This document shows positions 35,592 to 44,723 of a stretch of DNA of 64,000 nt, in pieces. Made by a program: the position numbers and the translations under genes. The stretch spans positions 676,001 through 740,000 of the forward strand of contig JANQAC010000002.1 in assembly GCA_024707255.1 (NCBI GenBank). The letters run 5' to 3'. The notes below the pieces were generated by a model. The model searched no databases. It saw nothing but the letters and a program-made list of their open reading frames with translations, and was not told where the DNA came from. Source of the DNA: Asticcacaulis sp. (GTDB lineage: Bacteria; Pseudomonadota; Alphaproteobacteria; Caulobacterales; Caulobacteraceae). Position 1 is the stretch's first letter. The number at the start of each line of letters is the position of its first letter.

Positions 35592-37643
35592 TCATGACAT
35601 CTCGCTCCGTTGCTGTTTCGCCGCCTGTGTCCGCGCCAGTTGCGCGCCGCCGTATACCCCCACCTGCGCGGCACGCTCGCTCATCGGCTGGGCGATCTGC
35701 GTCACCCGCACATCGAAATAGGGCGAGGCTTCCACCTGCACCCGGATCGCCTGCGGATCGGCCGCGCGGGCGCCTTGCAGGGCGCGCAGGCTGTTATTGT
35801 TGACGATGCTGCCATTGAGGCCGGGCGTGAAGACTTCCGGGCCATGCTCGCCCACCAGATAGCTGCCCGCCCCGGAAACCATGCCGCCGCCGGCGCGCGC
35901 GCCGGTAATTCCGCCGCCGATGCCGCTGATGATCGAGCCGAGCAGCCCCCCGCCCGAACTGCCGGACTTGCCCAGAAGGCTGTTGAATATGTCTTGCAGG
36001 CCGCCCGTGATCCATTCGGCAGCGATCCGGCGGAAGGTATGCGAGAGCGCATCCCCCAGGTCATCGCCATAGGCGATGGCCTCGCCCAGGTCATAGGCGA
36101 TATCGCGCGAGACGGAGCGTAGACCCTCCAGCGCCTCGCGGGCCGGATTGACCACCTCCGGCAGCTTCATCATCGGATCGATGATATTGATATCCCGGTC
36201 CTTATTCGTGCCGAGCGTCGGGTTGTTTCCGATCTTGCCGTACAGGTCTTCCTGATCCTTGGTGCCATCCTTACGGATCACAAAGGCGCCGGATTGCTTG
36301 TTCTGATATTCGCGGGTCAGTTCGGCCAGGGCCGTATTATATTGCGCCTGGGTGATCTCGCGCTGTTTCAGGCCGGCGGCCAGCTTTTTCTTGTCGTCTT
36401 CATACTGCTTCGCCAGGCGGGCATCCTCTGCCATCAGGGCTTCGACAAGCTGGATCGCGCCCGTGGCCTGCACGCTAGAGGGAGGTGTGACGTCCGGGTC
36501 TTTGATCCCGAATTTTCTTCGGATGTCGTCAACGGAAACCGATTCGGAGGATACGGGAGACGCTTTGGCGTTTTGCGCTATCACCTGTTCGGCATAGGTT
36601 TTAGCCTCGGCTTTCGTTTTTCCCTGCCGGATAGCTTCGTCATAAAATTTCGCGTACTGGTTATATCCGTCGATAACCGGCTTCACCAGGTCGCCGCTCG
36701 CGCTGACTAAACCCGCCGGGCCGGAAACCATCCGCAGCAGGAACCATCCTATAGTGCCTTCCTGATTTGGCATCTTGGTCGTCAGGAATTGCAGGAAATC
36801 CGCGCTTGCGGTCGTGGCGCCGGTAATCGCCGGAGCCAGGTCAAGGAAGGCCCGCTTAAGCTGGGCATCGATACGCTGATGGGCGATTTCAACCTCGCGG
36901 TTCATATCCGCCAGCGCGCCGACCGTCTGGTTATCGATGACCAGCCCCAGTTCCACGGCGCGGTCGGTGACCTCTTTCAAGCCGCCCGCGCCATTTTGCA
37001 GCATGGGCAGCAGTTCTTCGATGCCCAGCTTTTTGGCGATCTGCACCTGTTCGGCGCGCGTGCCCATGGCGCTTATCTTGTCAGCCAGCAGCGGCAGCAA
37101 CTCACTGGCGTCATTCATGCCCTTCAGTTGCTCCGGCTTGATGCCGATGGCGGCGAACGCCTTCTCAATCTTGGCGGCCCCCACGCCGGTCTGGATAGCC
37201 CCCAGCGAGGCATTGAGCGCCTTCAGGCCCTCCTGCATGGCTGAAACCTCGACATCGGCGTCACCGGCAGCGAATTGAAGCTCCTGAAGGGCTTCGGCCG
37301 AAATGCCGATATGATCGGCCGCGGCCTGTAATTCATCGGCCCAGTTCATGGCTTTCTGGGCCTGGTTCAGACCTATGGCCAGCCCGGCTACGGCCGTGGT
37401 CGCCAGAAGGGCAGGGCCGCCGAGGGAAATCAGTGCATCGCCCAGGATCGGCACCTGGCTGGCAGCGCCCTCAATAGCGCTGGTGAAATTACCGCTGATA
37501 CTGGACCCGGCCTTGTCGAAATGCCCCTGTATGACATTGCTGGTTTTCTTCGTGTCAGCCGTCATCTTGTCCATTTTTTTCGCCATCTTCGAGATGTTCA
37601 CGTCCATCTGGAAAACGAGCGCTTCAAGTTCAGTTTGCGGCAT
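35592..37643 (-). CDS. Phage tail tape-measure protein
   Basis: This 683-residue protein has an N-terminal helical part with coiled coil (LVFQMDVNISKMAKKMDKM), a hydrophobic stretch (about residues 70-100), long Ala-rich helices, and a Gly-rich C-terminal region with GGGMVSGAGSYLVGEHGPEVFTP, a hallmark of tape-measure C-termini. Tape-measure proteins set tail length. The ATG at 37643 has a strong GGGGGG site; the longer frame is unsupported. It overlaps the preceding small gene by 14 bases. No other tail gene is visible nearby. Confidence 0.85.
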   Translation of the reverse strand: MPQTELEALVFQMDVNISKMAKKMDKMTADTKKTSNVIQGHFDKAGSSISGNFTSAIEGAASQVPILGDALISLGGPALLATTAVAGLAIGLNQAQKAMNWADELQAAADHIGISAEALQELQFAAGDADVEVSAMQEGLKALNASLGAIQTGVGAAKIEKAFAAIGIKPEQLKGMNDASELLPLLADKISAMGTRAEQVQIAKKLGIEELLPMLQNGAGGLKEVTDRAVELGLVIDNQTVGALADMNREVEIAHQRIDAQLKRAFLDLAPAITGATTASADFLQFLTTKMPNQEGTIGWFLLRMVSGPAGLVSASGDLVKPVIDGYNQYAKFYDEAIRQGKTKAEAKTYAEQVIAQNAKASPVSSESVSVDDIRRKFGIKDPDVTPPSSVQATGAIQLVEALMAEDARLAKQYEDDKKKLAAGLKQREITQAQYNTALAELTREYQNKQSGAFVIRKDGTKDQEDLYGKIGNNPTLGTNKDRDINIIDPMMKLPEVVNPAREALEGLRSVSRDIAYDLGEAIAYGDDLGDALSHTFRRIAAEWITGGLQDIFNSLLGKSGSSGGGLLGSIISGIGGGITGARAGGGMVSGAGSYLVGEHGPEVFTPGLNGSIVNNNSLRALQGARAADPQAIRVQVEASPYFDVRVTQIAQPMSERAAQVGVYGGAQLARTQAAKQQRSEMS

Positions 37644-37854
37644 CTCTGCCCCCCTGATTAGCTTGGCTGATAGTCGCCAGAGCAATTGCCGCTTGCGTGA
37701 TGTTCAGGTTCTGAAGCTGGGTATTAAGGGCCTCGATGCGCAGGTCCGCCTCTTCGATGCGGCGCGTGTAGGCGCCGATTCGGTCAACAAAATAAGCTTC
37801 GACGGCCTCATAACCGTCGCTGTAGGCGTCTCTCAGGCTGGTATGCTTTTTCAC
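37630..37854 (-). CDS. Small coiled-coil protein before the tape-measure gene
   Basis: This 74-residue protein starts with GTG behind GGAGGTAAC. The central part (VEAYFVDRIGAYTRRIEEADLRIEALNTQLQNL) should form a coiled coil. It sits where a tail assembly chaperone is often encoded, and its end overlaps the tape-measure start, so coupled translation is likely. Its function is not known. Confidence 0.65.
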   Translation of the reverse strand: MKKHTSLRDAYSDGYEAVEAYFVDRIGAYTRRIEEADLRIEALNTQLQNLNITQAAIALATISQANQGGRDAAN

Positions 37855-37934
37855 GTTACCTCCGAAAAATAGGGGCGGACCACGCCCCCTTTGGGGGCCG
37901 TCCGCTCTTGGCCGGAAAGGCAACCGTACCAAGC

Positions 37935-38063
37935 GAGAGGGATGGGGCGGGCTGCCGATACCCGCCCCGCTCGCGCAGGAAGTCACCACACAAACCGCGC
38001 GAGGGTCTCGTAGGTGAGAGGGGTGGGGCGGGTCGCCGATACCCGCCCCGCTCGCGCGGGAAG
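37935..38063. repeat. Two 48-bp direct repeats carrying GC-rich hairpins
   Basis: Copies at 37935-37982 and 38016-38063 (81-bp spacing) share about 90% identity. Each contains the stem GGGGCGGG/CCCGCCCC. They fill the gap between the capsid gene and the small coiled-coil gene and could be tandem terminators, protein-binding sites or recombination scars. Confidence 0.75.
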
Positions 38064-38083
38064 CACACCGCGCGAGTGTTCGA

Positions 38084-39355
38084 TTAGCTGGCGGCGATCT
38101 TCAGCAGGCGAACCGCTTTCGGGTCGTCAAGGCCGCCGCCGACACGCTTTGTCGCGTAGAAATCGACATAGGGCTTGTTGGTGTAGGGGTCACGCAGCAG
38201 GCGCAGGCCGATGCGGTCGTTGATGACGTAGGCACGCTTGAAATCGCCGAAAGCAATCGGCAGGTTGCCGGCGCCCACGTCAGGCATGTTTTCATCGATC
38301 TCGACAGGATAGCCCAGCAGGGTGGCGGGCTGGCCAGCAACGTAGGTTTCGCGCCACAGGTAGTTTCCGTCGCCATCCTTGAACTTGGCGATGGCGGCGG
38401 CCGTCATGCTGTTCATCAGCCATTTGGCGTTTTGGCGGTAGGGCGAGGTCAGGCCATAGACGAAATCGATCAGGCCATCACCATCCGGAAGAGCCGAGGC
38501 GGCGCCGGACGGAACAACCGTGATGTTTCCGGAGGGATGAACGCCGGCCGAAGCGCCGCCGGTGACATAGGTCAGCAGGCCACGCGGCTTGTTGGTGCCG
38601 TTCCCGGAAATGAACGCCACGCCTTCCTGTTTGGCGAATTCCTCGCTGATTTCATCCGCCAGCCACTGTTCAATTTTGAAGTCGGCATCATCGAGCAGTT
38701 GTTGGGTGACCGAGGGTTTGGCGTAGATTTCACCGTTAGGGAACGTCAGTGAAGCGAGCGTAGCGTTGTCGGTCGCCGGGCGAGCATCGGTTTCCCCGAC
38801 CCAGCCGGAGGCCCAGCCGCCAGCCCGATAAAGCGTCGAATAGGCGCGTACGGTCGTGGGTACGACACGAGCTATGCGCCGCATGGGGCTTACGGCTTCA
38901 AGCGCCTTGTTGACCTTGCGGTCCCATTCGATCGGTGCCAGGTAGCCGCCGGCGGTGTCCGGGCTGGTCGTCATGGCGGCTTGGATCGCCGACCGAATAC
39001 CGGTTGCGTTCAGGGAACGCAGGTCGCCTTCCTGCTGGCCACTGCGCGTCCAGTTGTTGAAAGTTTCGGTATAGCTGGGATCAGCCGGGAGAACGTCAGA
39101 GCCGCCTCCGATACCGTTCAGACCAATGGCGGCGAGGCGGATGTTTATCCGGTCGATTTCCTCGCGGTGTTCGTCCAGGGACGCACTTTGCCGCACTTTG
39201 AAGTCCTCGAAGTTTTCGCCCAGGCGACGGACGAAACCCACGGCATCTTCATCGGAATTTCGGGGGGCAGCGAAGGCAGGGCCTACGAGGCCGCGAAGCT
39301 TGGCAGCGGATGGTGAATAGCTCGGCGCAATACGAGCGCGGTTTGATTGGGACAT
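38084..39355 (-). CDS. HK97-type major capsid protein
   Basis: This 423-residue protein has an N-terminal coiled-coil scaffold-like region (EDFKVRQSASLDEHREEIDRI, about residues 45-70) and an HK97 fold with typical motifs: TTSPDTAGGYLAP, VTQQLLDDADFKIEQWLADEI, FISGNGTNKPRGLLTY and LLGYPVEIDENMPDVGAG. The ATG at 39355 has CAGGAG upstream. No protease, portal or terminase gene accompanies it, which is unusual. It lies downstream of the small gene at 39562 in the minus-strand operon. Confidence 0.93.
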   Translation of the reverse strand: MSQSNRARIAPSYSPSAAKLRGLVGPAFAAPRNSDEDAVGFVRRLGENFEDFKVRQSASLDEHREEIDRINIRLAAIGLNGIGGGSDVLPADPSYTETFNNWTRSGQQEGDLRSLNATGIRSAIQAAMTTSPDTAGGYLAPIEWDRKVNKALEAVSPMRRIARVVPTTVRAYSTLYRAGGWASGWVGETDARPATDNATLASLTFPNGEIYAKPSVTQQLLDDADFKIEQWLADEISEEFAKQEGVAFISGNGTNKPRGLLTYVTGGASAGVHPSGNITVVPSGAASALPDGDGLIDFVYGLTSPYRQNAKWLMNSMTAAAIAKFKDGDGNYLWRETYVAGQPATLLGYPVEIDENMPDVGAGNLPIAFGDFKRAYVINDRIGLRLLRDPYTNKPYVDFYATKRVGGGLDDPKAVRLLKIAAS

Positions 39356-39561
39356 AGGCCCACACTCCTGCAAAGGATGAATTTGGAAAAATTGGCCTGC
39401 GTCAACGGCAGCGCTCGGCGTGCCGGAACTCAGGGTATGCGGTGCATCGCCTTTTGGGCGAAGCTGGCCCCGATAGCGCTCGGCGTATCGGGAGGGGGCT
39501 ACAGCGCCAGACATGACGCCCCTACCATGATTGGACGGGTGCAATGCTTCGCGGTTCCCTG

Positions 39562-39801
39562 TCAAGTGCTGGGCCGAAAATTTTTATGCGCCTCGGCCAT
39601 GATCTCATCGGCGACCCGTTGCAGGCCCTCCGCGACGGCCGCCGAACCTTGCTGTGCGGTCGCCAGCCGCATCCCCCAGGTGAGCGCCGCCGTGGCCAGC
39701 ACTTCAACGGGCAGACCTTGCTTGGTCCAGCCTTCCTGGCATTTGAGCATGTAGCGCTCTACCAAGTCTTCAATTTTTTCAACACCTTGATTGTCATTCA
39801 T
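39562..39801 (-). CDS. Small hypothetical protein
   Basis: This 79-residue, mostly helical protein (MNDNQGVEKIEDLVERYML...) lies between the replication gene and the capsid gene. The ATG at 39801 is preceded by AAGGAT. I do not recognise it. The flanking gaps (39356-39561 and 39802-40024) hold no other credible gene. Confidence 0.6.
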   Translation of the reverse strand: MNDNQGVEKIEDLVERYMLKCQEGWTKQGLPVEVLATAALTWGMRLATAQQGSAAVAEGLQRVADEIMAEAHKNFRPST

Positions 39802-40024
39802 GGAATGATCCTTTGAGTTTGTGTATCCGGAAAAAATACAGCCAAAAACCTCCGGTAGGGCTATGGCCGCCAAGAATTATCAATTAATTCAGTGGGATAG
39901 TTTTCACCCGTCTGACCCTCCCGGTAACCACAGCCAGAAAACTGTTTGAGCCGGAAAAAAAATCTACGGATGAGGGGGACGCGGGTCTTCTGTTGATCGA
40001 CCTGCCAGACTTTTGACTGCCCCC

Positions 40025-41173
40025 CTATGCCGTTGACGTTGGTTGCGAGGTCACAGCGCGGGCCGTGAGAGGGCTTATCACTCGAATGCCCTTGAGTGCT
40101 GGATGCTGGCTTAGACGTTCGTGAGCGGTCTCTGTCGCCGCAATGATCGAGCCATCCGGGCCGACCTTGGCGTCGTATAGGTACGATATCCCGAAGTCGT
40201 GAGTGACGTGAGTGAACAACTCCAGTAGTTCGGTAGGCGCATGGAAATCTGCCGAGTCAGGGCTTGGCCCCCATTCAGCCGGCCAACCCTTCTTCAGCGC
40301 AAAAACGTTCATTGCGGTGCGCCAGCGACCAAGCGTCCATTGCTCCAGCGGAACCGAGAGAGCGGGCTTTTCCTGAGCCCGCCTTCTCGGTGGCGTTTTA
40401 CGCTGGCTGTAGCCGATTTCCTCAAAGGGGGATTTAGGGGGTATAGTTCTTTTACGGTTCATTATCACCGGCAAACAGTTGCCGGTAGGGTTGCTCGATT
40501 TTGCCGGTAGGGTTTGCGTGATTTTGCCGGTAGGAGTCCTACCGGCAGATGTTGCCGGTAGGCTGTTTTCAAAGGCCAAATGATACCGCGTTCCGAGCCG
40601 CTGGCCGACCTCTCCGGTGATCCGTTCGCGCGTGATATGCCCCAATGTTTCGAGGATTTTGAGGTGCGTTCTAACGCTCCGCTCGCTGATCTCAGTGACG
40701 GAAACGATGTAGTCCTGACCGGGAAAACACCCCTGCGCAGGGTTGTGACAATCCGCGAGGACCAGCAGGATCAGCTTCGTGGCCGGCTCCAGACCGCGAA
40801 TGTTCATCGCCCATGATGTTGCCTCGTGGCTCATGACGCCACCAGGGGAGGGTTGGGCAGCGCACATGGCCATGAGAACGTCCAGATGCACCTCATAGAC
40901 GTTGGGCAGACAGCCACGCGTCTGGGAATTCTGGGAATGGGTTGAAATTAGCCCGGCCTCGCGGAGACACTTCAGCGCCTGGCACACGGTTGACGGCGCC
41001 ATGCCGGTCATGAACGCTAAGTCTGGCTGGCTGGGACTGCATTGGCCTGTGCGCCCATCCGCGAGGTGAGCAAGTTGGACCAAGACGCTCTTTGCGGAGG
41101 CGGAGAGGCGGTAATATTGTGCGCTGAGATCGGCAGCGAAACCGAGATGTGCGGCGCTCATATCGCGCCGCAT
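40025..41173 (-). CDS. Replication-initiator-like protein with two winged-helix domains
   Basis: This 382-residue protein has two winged-helix regions: residues about 25-85 (LADGRTGQCSPSQPDLAFMT, STVCQALKCLREAGLI) and about 125-195 (YIVSVTEISERSVRTHLKILETLGHI). A low-complexity linker follows, then a C-terminal domain with WTLGRWRTAMNVFALKKGW. The linker is encoded by repeated GC-rich iterons, the arrangement seen in lambda O, where the origin lies inside the initiator gene. No Shine-Dalgarno is visible at 41173; ATG 41161 is an alternative start. It is the first gene of the minus-strand operon. Confidence 0.7.
   Translation of the reverse strand: MRRDMSAAHLGFAADLSAQYYRLSASAKSVLVQLAHLADGRTGQCSPSQPDLAFMTGMAPSTVCQALKCLREAGLISTHSQNSQTRGCLPNVYEVHLDVLMAMCAAQPSPGGVMSHEATSWAMNIRGLEPATKLILLVLADCHNPAQGCFPGQDYIVSVTEISERSVRTHLKILETLGHITRERITGEVGQRLGTRYHLAFENSLPATSAGRTPTGKITQTLPAKSSNPTGNCLPVIMNRKRTIPPKSPFEEIGYSQRKTPPRRRAQEKPALSVPLEQWTLGRWRTAMNVFALKKGWPAEWGPSPDSADFHAPTELLELFTHVTHDFGISYLYDAKVGPDGSIIAATETAHERLSQHPALKGIRVISPLTARAVTSQPTSTA
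40479..40562. repeat. Five iterons inside the replication gene (putative origin)
   Basis: The unit TTGCCGGTAGG occurs at 40479-40489, 40501-40511, 40524-40534 and 40552-40562, and inverted (10 of 11 bases) at 40538-40547. A degenerate inverted copy is at 40465-40475. Spacing of the first three is 22-23 bp, about two helical turns. Regular spacing and mixed orientation point to protein binding, not coding constraint. Confidence 0.75.
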
Positions 41174-41271
41174 TTCTGGTTTGCAAAAGTCGCATAACCT
41201 ATTGATTTATAACACACGGTTTTGGCTCCGGTTTGGAGCTATGTGTTTGAATAGGTGCGGCAAACCGCAGC

Positions 41272-41316
41272 CTCTTAATCAGCGGGTCCACGGTTCGAGT
41301 CCGTGCCCACCCACCA
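41272..41316 (+). repeat. attR: right 45-bp direct repeat
   Basis: This is an exact copy of the tRNA-Lys 3' half without the 5' half, so it is not a functional tRNA. It marks the right end of the element. Confidence 0.95.
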
Positions 41317-41610
41317 TTCTCCCTTCCGCCTGGGTCCGGCGATGATTGAAAAATCCTTTAAAATCTGATGTGTTAGCCGGGTATCTGTCCGGTCGTTTCC
41401 ACTTGTATCCGGGATTATCCGTACAAGTTGGGGGTATTTCCGGGGGTACGTTCAAGTGCCCCCCGTTAGGCGATACCCCCACATGGCAATTGCGGACTCG
41501 GCTATCCGTGGCGAAAGCCATAGAGAGCAATAACTGAGAATTTTCCGGCAAATCGCTGTGAATGGCAGGTTCAATCCGCCCCGGGGTTCCCTTTGGTGTG
41601 GGGGCATGGA
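41317..41610. other. Gene-free flank right of the element
   Basis: About 290 bp between attR and the GH43 gene contain only weak open frames, one of which merely reads through the att repeat. I see no promoter or RNA that I can support. It may hold relics of earlier insertions at the same tRNA. Confidence 0.4.
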
Positions 41611-43215
41611 TCAGGGAGTTGTCGGCGATGTTTTTGAGGCGCTGATGGTCAGGTCGAAACTGTCAATATCCAGATAACCGTCACCTGGAACCGGATTGAA
41701 GCAGAACAAGGCAAATTGCGGTCCCTGGAAGGTGCCGGTGCGCCAGTCGTAGGCCAGCGGGAAATCGCCGCCGAGCGGTGTCCAGGCGACGCCGTCCGGG
41801 CTGTAGGCAATGTGTCCGCGGTCTGTTTTGAAGTCCATATCTGTGCGCACGTACAGGCCGCCGCCGTTCAGTGCCTGAGGCGGCGCCAGAACAGTGGCTT
41901 TTTGCCCATCGACTGTATCCTCACCCAGGTTGAGAGCCAAGGTGCGGTGGCCATTTGCAGTGGTTTCAACCGTTGCCTGGGCGCTGTATTTGCCGAGCGT
42001 GCCGACACCGCACCGGTCGCCGGGTTGAAGGTGTGAGATGTCCAGTCGCACCACGGCCTGACTGGATGGACCGAAGCCTTTTTGAGTCAAGGTGTTGCGT
42101 GCCGTCCAGAAAGCCTCTCCCTTTGTGGCTTTAAGTCTCAGAAAGCCTGGACGTTCTGTCAATGTCCAGCGGCTGTTGTCGGGATTATGATTCCATTGCC
42201 ACTGGAGGCCGAGGGTGGCGCCGCTGAAGTCATCCGATGTCGCCAGTCTTAATTCCGGGTGCGCGGGCAGGGGCAAGGCGGCTGACAAAGGCACGCGACC
42301 AGGCGCGGCGGGCGCTCCCCATACCGGCCAGTCGTTTTCCCAAAAGACGGGGCTGATCTGCGTCATGCGGCCAATGGCGCCGGCATCGACCATCACAAAG
42401 CCATACCAGCCGCCATCCGGCAGATCGACCAGAGCGCCCTGATGGCCGCCGGTCGTGTCATCAATCTGGTTTCGTGTTTCCCATGGGCCTTCGAGCTTGT
42501 GCGCGCGTGAAACCGTCATGCCCAGGCGCGACGGGATGGCGTTAAACAGGTAATACCAGTCGCCGCGGTGGATCAGCTTCGAGCCTTCGGCGCCTTTGTT
42601 AAAATAGACCTCTTTGGACGCAACGATCTTTGAATAGGCAACATCGAGCGTCAGGAGCGTGAGTGTGCCGTCCCATCCGCCAGATGTGGCGATATAGCCC
42701 GTGCCGTCAGCGTCGAAAAACAGGCCGGGATCGAAAGCAGCGCGATCGAGTTCGGTATAGGTCCATGGTCCTTTTATGTCGGTCGTGCGGTAGATTCTGT
42801 GTGTTCTGGCCGTTCGGTGTGACGACGATATAAAACACGCCGTTGTGATAGCGCAGGCTGGGGGCATAGACGCCGGCTCGATAGGCCGTGCCGCCCTTCA
42901 GGTCTAGGCATCGCGTCCGTCCAGGCGAGGCATGACATGGCCCGCATATTCCCAGTTTACCAGGTCTTTGGAGTGCAGGATGGTCAGACCGGGCGTGTTG
43001 GCAAAAGTAGTTGTGGCGAAATAGAAGTCACTGCCGACCCGGATGATGTCGGGGTCGGGGAAGTCGGCATAGAGGGGCGGATTGTTGTAGGTACCGTCGC
43101 CGTTGGCGGCCATGGGCTGTGTACGCAGGGGATCGGCGAGGGCAGGAAGTGCGCAGGCCGCAGCCAGCCACAGGATGGAAGCCAGTGTTGTTTTGGTCCT
43201 CGTCATTTTCAACAT
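41611..43215 (-). pseudogene. GH43 beta-xylosidase/arabinofuranosidase, double frameshift
   Basis: A signal peptide (cleavage after ALPALA) and the start of a GH43 propeller (ADFPDPDIIRVGSDFYF, catalytic Asp) are encoded from 43215, after a GGGGAGG site. Frame is lost at 42904-42906, where TAG replaces an expected Tyr codon (one base missing), and regained near 42797-42806 by one extra base; the 105 bases between encode KGGTAYRAGVYAPSLRYHNG in the shifted frame. The rest has FDPGLFFD, GAEGSKLI and a beta-xylosidase C-terminal concanavalin-like domain. Homology is intact throughout, so decay is very recent or the breaks are sequencing errors. It follows the esterase gene by 50 bp. Confidence 0.8.
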
Positions 43216-43265
43216 TGGCCTCCCCTTTAATGTTTGCAATTCCTGCTGGCTTAAGTCTGTTTAAA

Positions 43266-44234
43266 TCACGCTTTCGGTTTCAGATAGCCGTGCATGCCCA
43301 GCCACAGCACGAACTCATCGAACCAGGCTGTGCTCGTGGTTTCTTTTTTGTACATGCCGAAGCCGTGCCCGCCCTGTTCGAACAGGTGGAATTCGACCGG
43401 GCGTTTGGCGGCGCGCCAGTTGTCGATCAGGCCATATCCGGCGTTGGCGAAGAACGGATCATCGCTAGCCAGGGCAACAAACAGCGGCGGCGCATCGGCC
43501 GGCACGGTGACCGGCATCAGCGGACCATAGATATCGCCGATAAAGGCCGGCTTGGCGTCCTGACCATAGAGGGCGGTAGACAGGGTGAGCATGGCGCCGG
43601 CGGAAAAGCCGACCATGCCGACGCGATCGGGGTCGATGTGCCATTCTGCGGCCCGCGAACGAACGAGGGCGAAGGCGGCGCGGGCATCGTTGATCTGGGG
43701 CGCCAGGGCTGCCGCCGGATCCTGCTGTGCGGGCGGTCGCGGACGCGCGGCGCCTGAGAACATTTCAGCCATCGAATGTTCGAACGCGCCCATGTCTTCC
43801 GGCGTGGGGTTGAGGCGATATTTCAGCACAAACGCGGCGACCCCGTGGTCAGCCAGCGCCTGAGCGACCTGCCAGCCTTCGTTTTCCATGGACAAGGTCA
43901 TGAAGCCGCCGCCGGGGGCGACAATAACGGCGGCGCCAGTCGCTTTGGCAGGATCAGGCAGGAAAGGGGTGAGTGTAGCGACCGTAACATTGCGTGCGAA
44001 CACGCTGCCGTACTGGCTGTGCCACGCTTCCTTGGCGGTAGTACCCGGCAGGGGGCCAGTGCCCAGTTCGATGGCATTGGGCTGTGCCGGGGTGGCGATC
44101 GGCGTCATCTTGTCATCCAGCGCATGGGCCGGAGAGGTGAGCGCGCAGGTCAGGACAATGGCGGCCGCGCCGACGCCGGTCAGCAACTGATGAACCAGTC
44201 GCGCAGCGAATGGCTTGTGAATTTCCGCTTTCAT
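43266..44234 (-). CDS. Exported alpha/beta-hydrolase, acetyl-xylan-esterase-like
   Basis: This 322-residue esterase of the BD-FAE/hormone-sensitive-lipase-like group has a signal peptide (cleavage near SPAHA, residue 38). The oxyanion GGGF motif, the nucleophile elbow GFSAGA, a late aspartate (ASDDPFF) and the histidine in GGHGFG form a full catalytic set. Similar enzymes remove acetyl or feruloyl groups from xylan. It is followed by the broken GH43 gene. Its 5' leader contains a strong terminator at 44323-44352 downstream of a probable promoter. Confidence 0.85.
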   Translation of the reverse strand: MKAEIHKPFAARLVHQLLTGVGAAAIVLTCALTSPAHALDDKMTPIATPAQPNAIELGTGPLPGTTAKEAWHSQYGSVFARNVTVATLTPFLPDPAKATGAAVIVAPGGGFMTLSMENEGWQVAQALADHGVAAFVLKYRLNPTPEDMGAFEHSMAEMFSGAARPRPPAQQDPAAALAPQINDARAAFALVRSRAAEWHIDPDRVGMVGFSAGAMLTLSTALYGQDAKPAFIGDIYGPLMPVTVPADAPPLFVALASDDPFFANAGYGLIDNWRAAKRPVEFHLFEQGGHGFGMYKKETTSTAWFDEFVLWLGMHGYLKPKA

Positions 44235-44322
44235 GGCATTCCTCTGTATTTGTTTTTTAGTTTATCTGGTTTGGTCGTAACGCGAAATCAGTCCTAAGCC
44301 CGTCAGGGCGCTTACTGTATCG

Positions 44323-44352
44323 AAAAAAAGGGCGCATCCCGAAAATGCGCCC
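44323..44352 (-). terminator. Strong terminator upstream of the esterase gene (attenuator or sRNA end)
   Basis: On the minus strand GGGCGCAT, a seven-base loop and ATGCGCCC are followed by seven T residues. It lies between a TATAAT-type -10 (44456-44461) and the esterase ATG (44234). Transcripts from that promoter would stop after about 125 bases unless antitermination occurs. Confidence 0.8.
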
Positions 44353-44436
44353 ACCTCATGCTCCGTAGACAAAGAGCAGTCAGGAAGAAAATACGAACTG
44401 CCATTCTCCAGGGACGGGGAGAATAGCGCCAACTCA

Positions 44437-44461
44437 TGTTAGCGGTCACAACGCTATTATA
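44437..44461. promoter_or_regulatory. XylR-like operator with TATAAT box between divergent esterase genes
   Basis: TGTTAGCGGTCACA (44437-44450) closely resembles the inverted repeat in Caulobacter xylose promoters as I recall it. The minus-strand TATAAT (44456-44461) lies so that the operator covers the start site. The rest of the 489-bp gap (44235-44723) is AT-rich and holds inverted TCCGCTAA/TTAGCGGA copies around 44611 and 44671. Confidence 0.65.
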
Positions 44462-44723
44462 TCGGACAATTTCCGTCAATCGGGTTTGGTTCCGGTTTTC
44501 GCCAAAATGAGAAATAAATTTGCTTCTTTTCATGAATTTAAACAGGCTAAATTTGAATAATAATTTGATTTTAATGGAAAAAATAGAAACTTCCCGACTT
44601 TAAAATATTCCGCTAATAAAAAAAGTTTCCAAAATTGGGTTGGGTGAATGAATTCGTGCCTTGATTTTTAGCGGATATTGTCGGAGGAAATAAGAAAGAG
44701 ATAAAAATTCCAGGGAGGATGGT

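Larger units (their letters stand above)
31033..41316. mobile_element. 10.3-kb tRNA-Lys-integrated phage-like element
   Basis: Bounded by perfect 45-bp repeats, the element contains an integrase at the tRNA end, a small protein of the type often found before such integrases, unknown phage-type genes, a ribbon-helix-helix regulator, a membrane/coiled-coil protein, a tape-measure protein, an HK97-type capsid and a replication initiator with internal iterons. No terminase, portal, head-tail connector, baseplate or lysis gene is recognisable. The left-middle part (33.7-35.4 kb) is clearly more AT-rich than the chromosome. It is either a heavily deleted prophage or a satellite dependent on a helper phage. 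Confidence 0.9.

Noticed and set aside
37935..38063. CRISPR array
   Set aside because: Only two repeat copies, GC-rich hairpins, no regular spacers and no cas gene.
41279..41551. 90-codon frame reading through attR
   Set aside because: It depends on the tRNA repeat for its end, has no ribosome site and no recognisable features.
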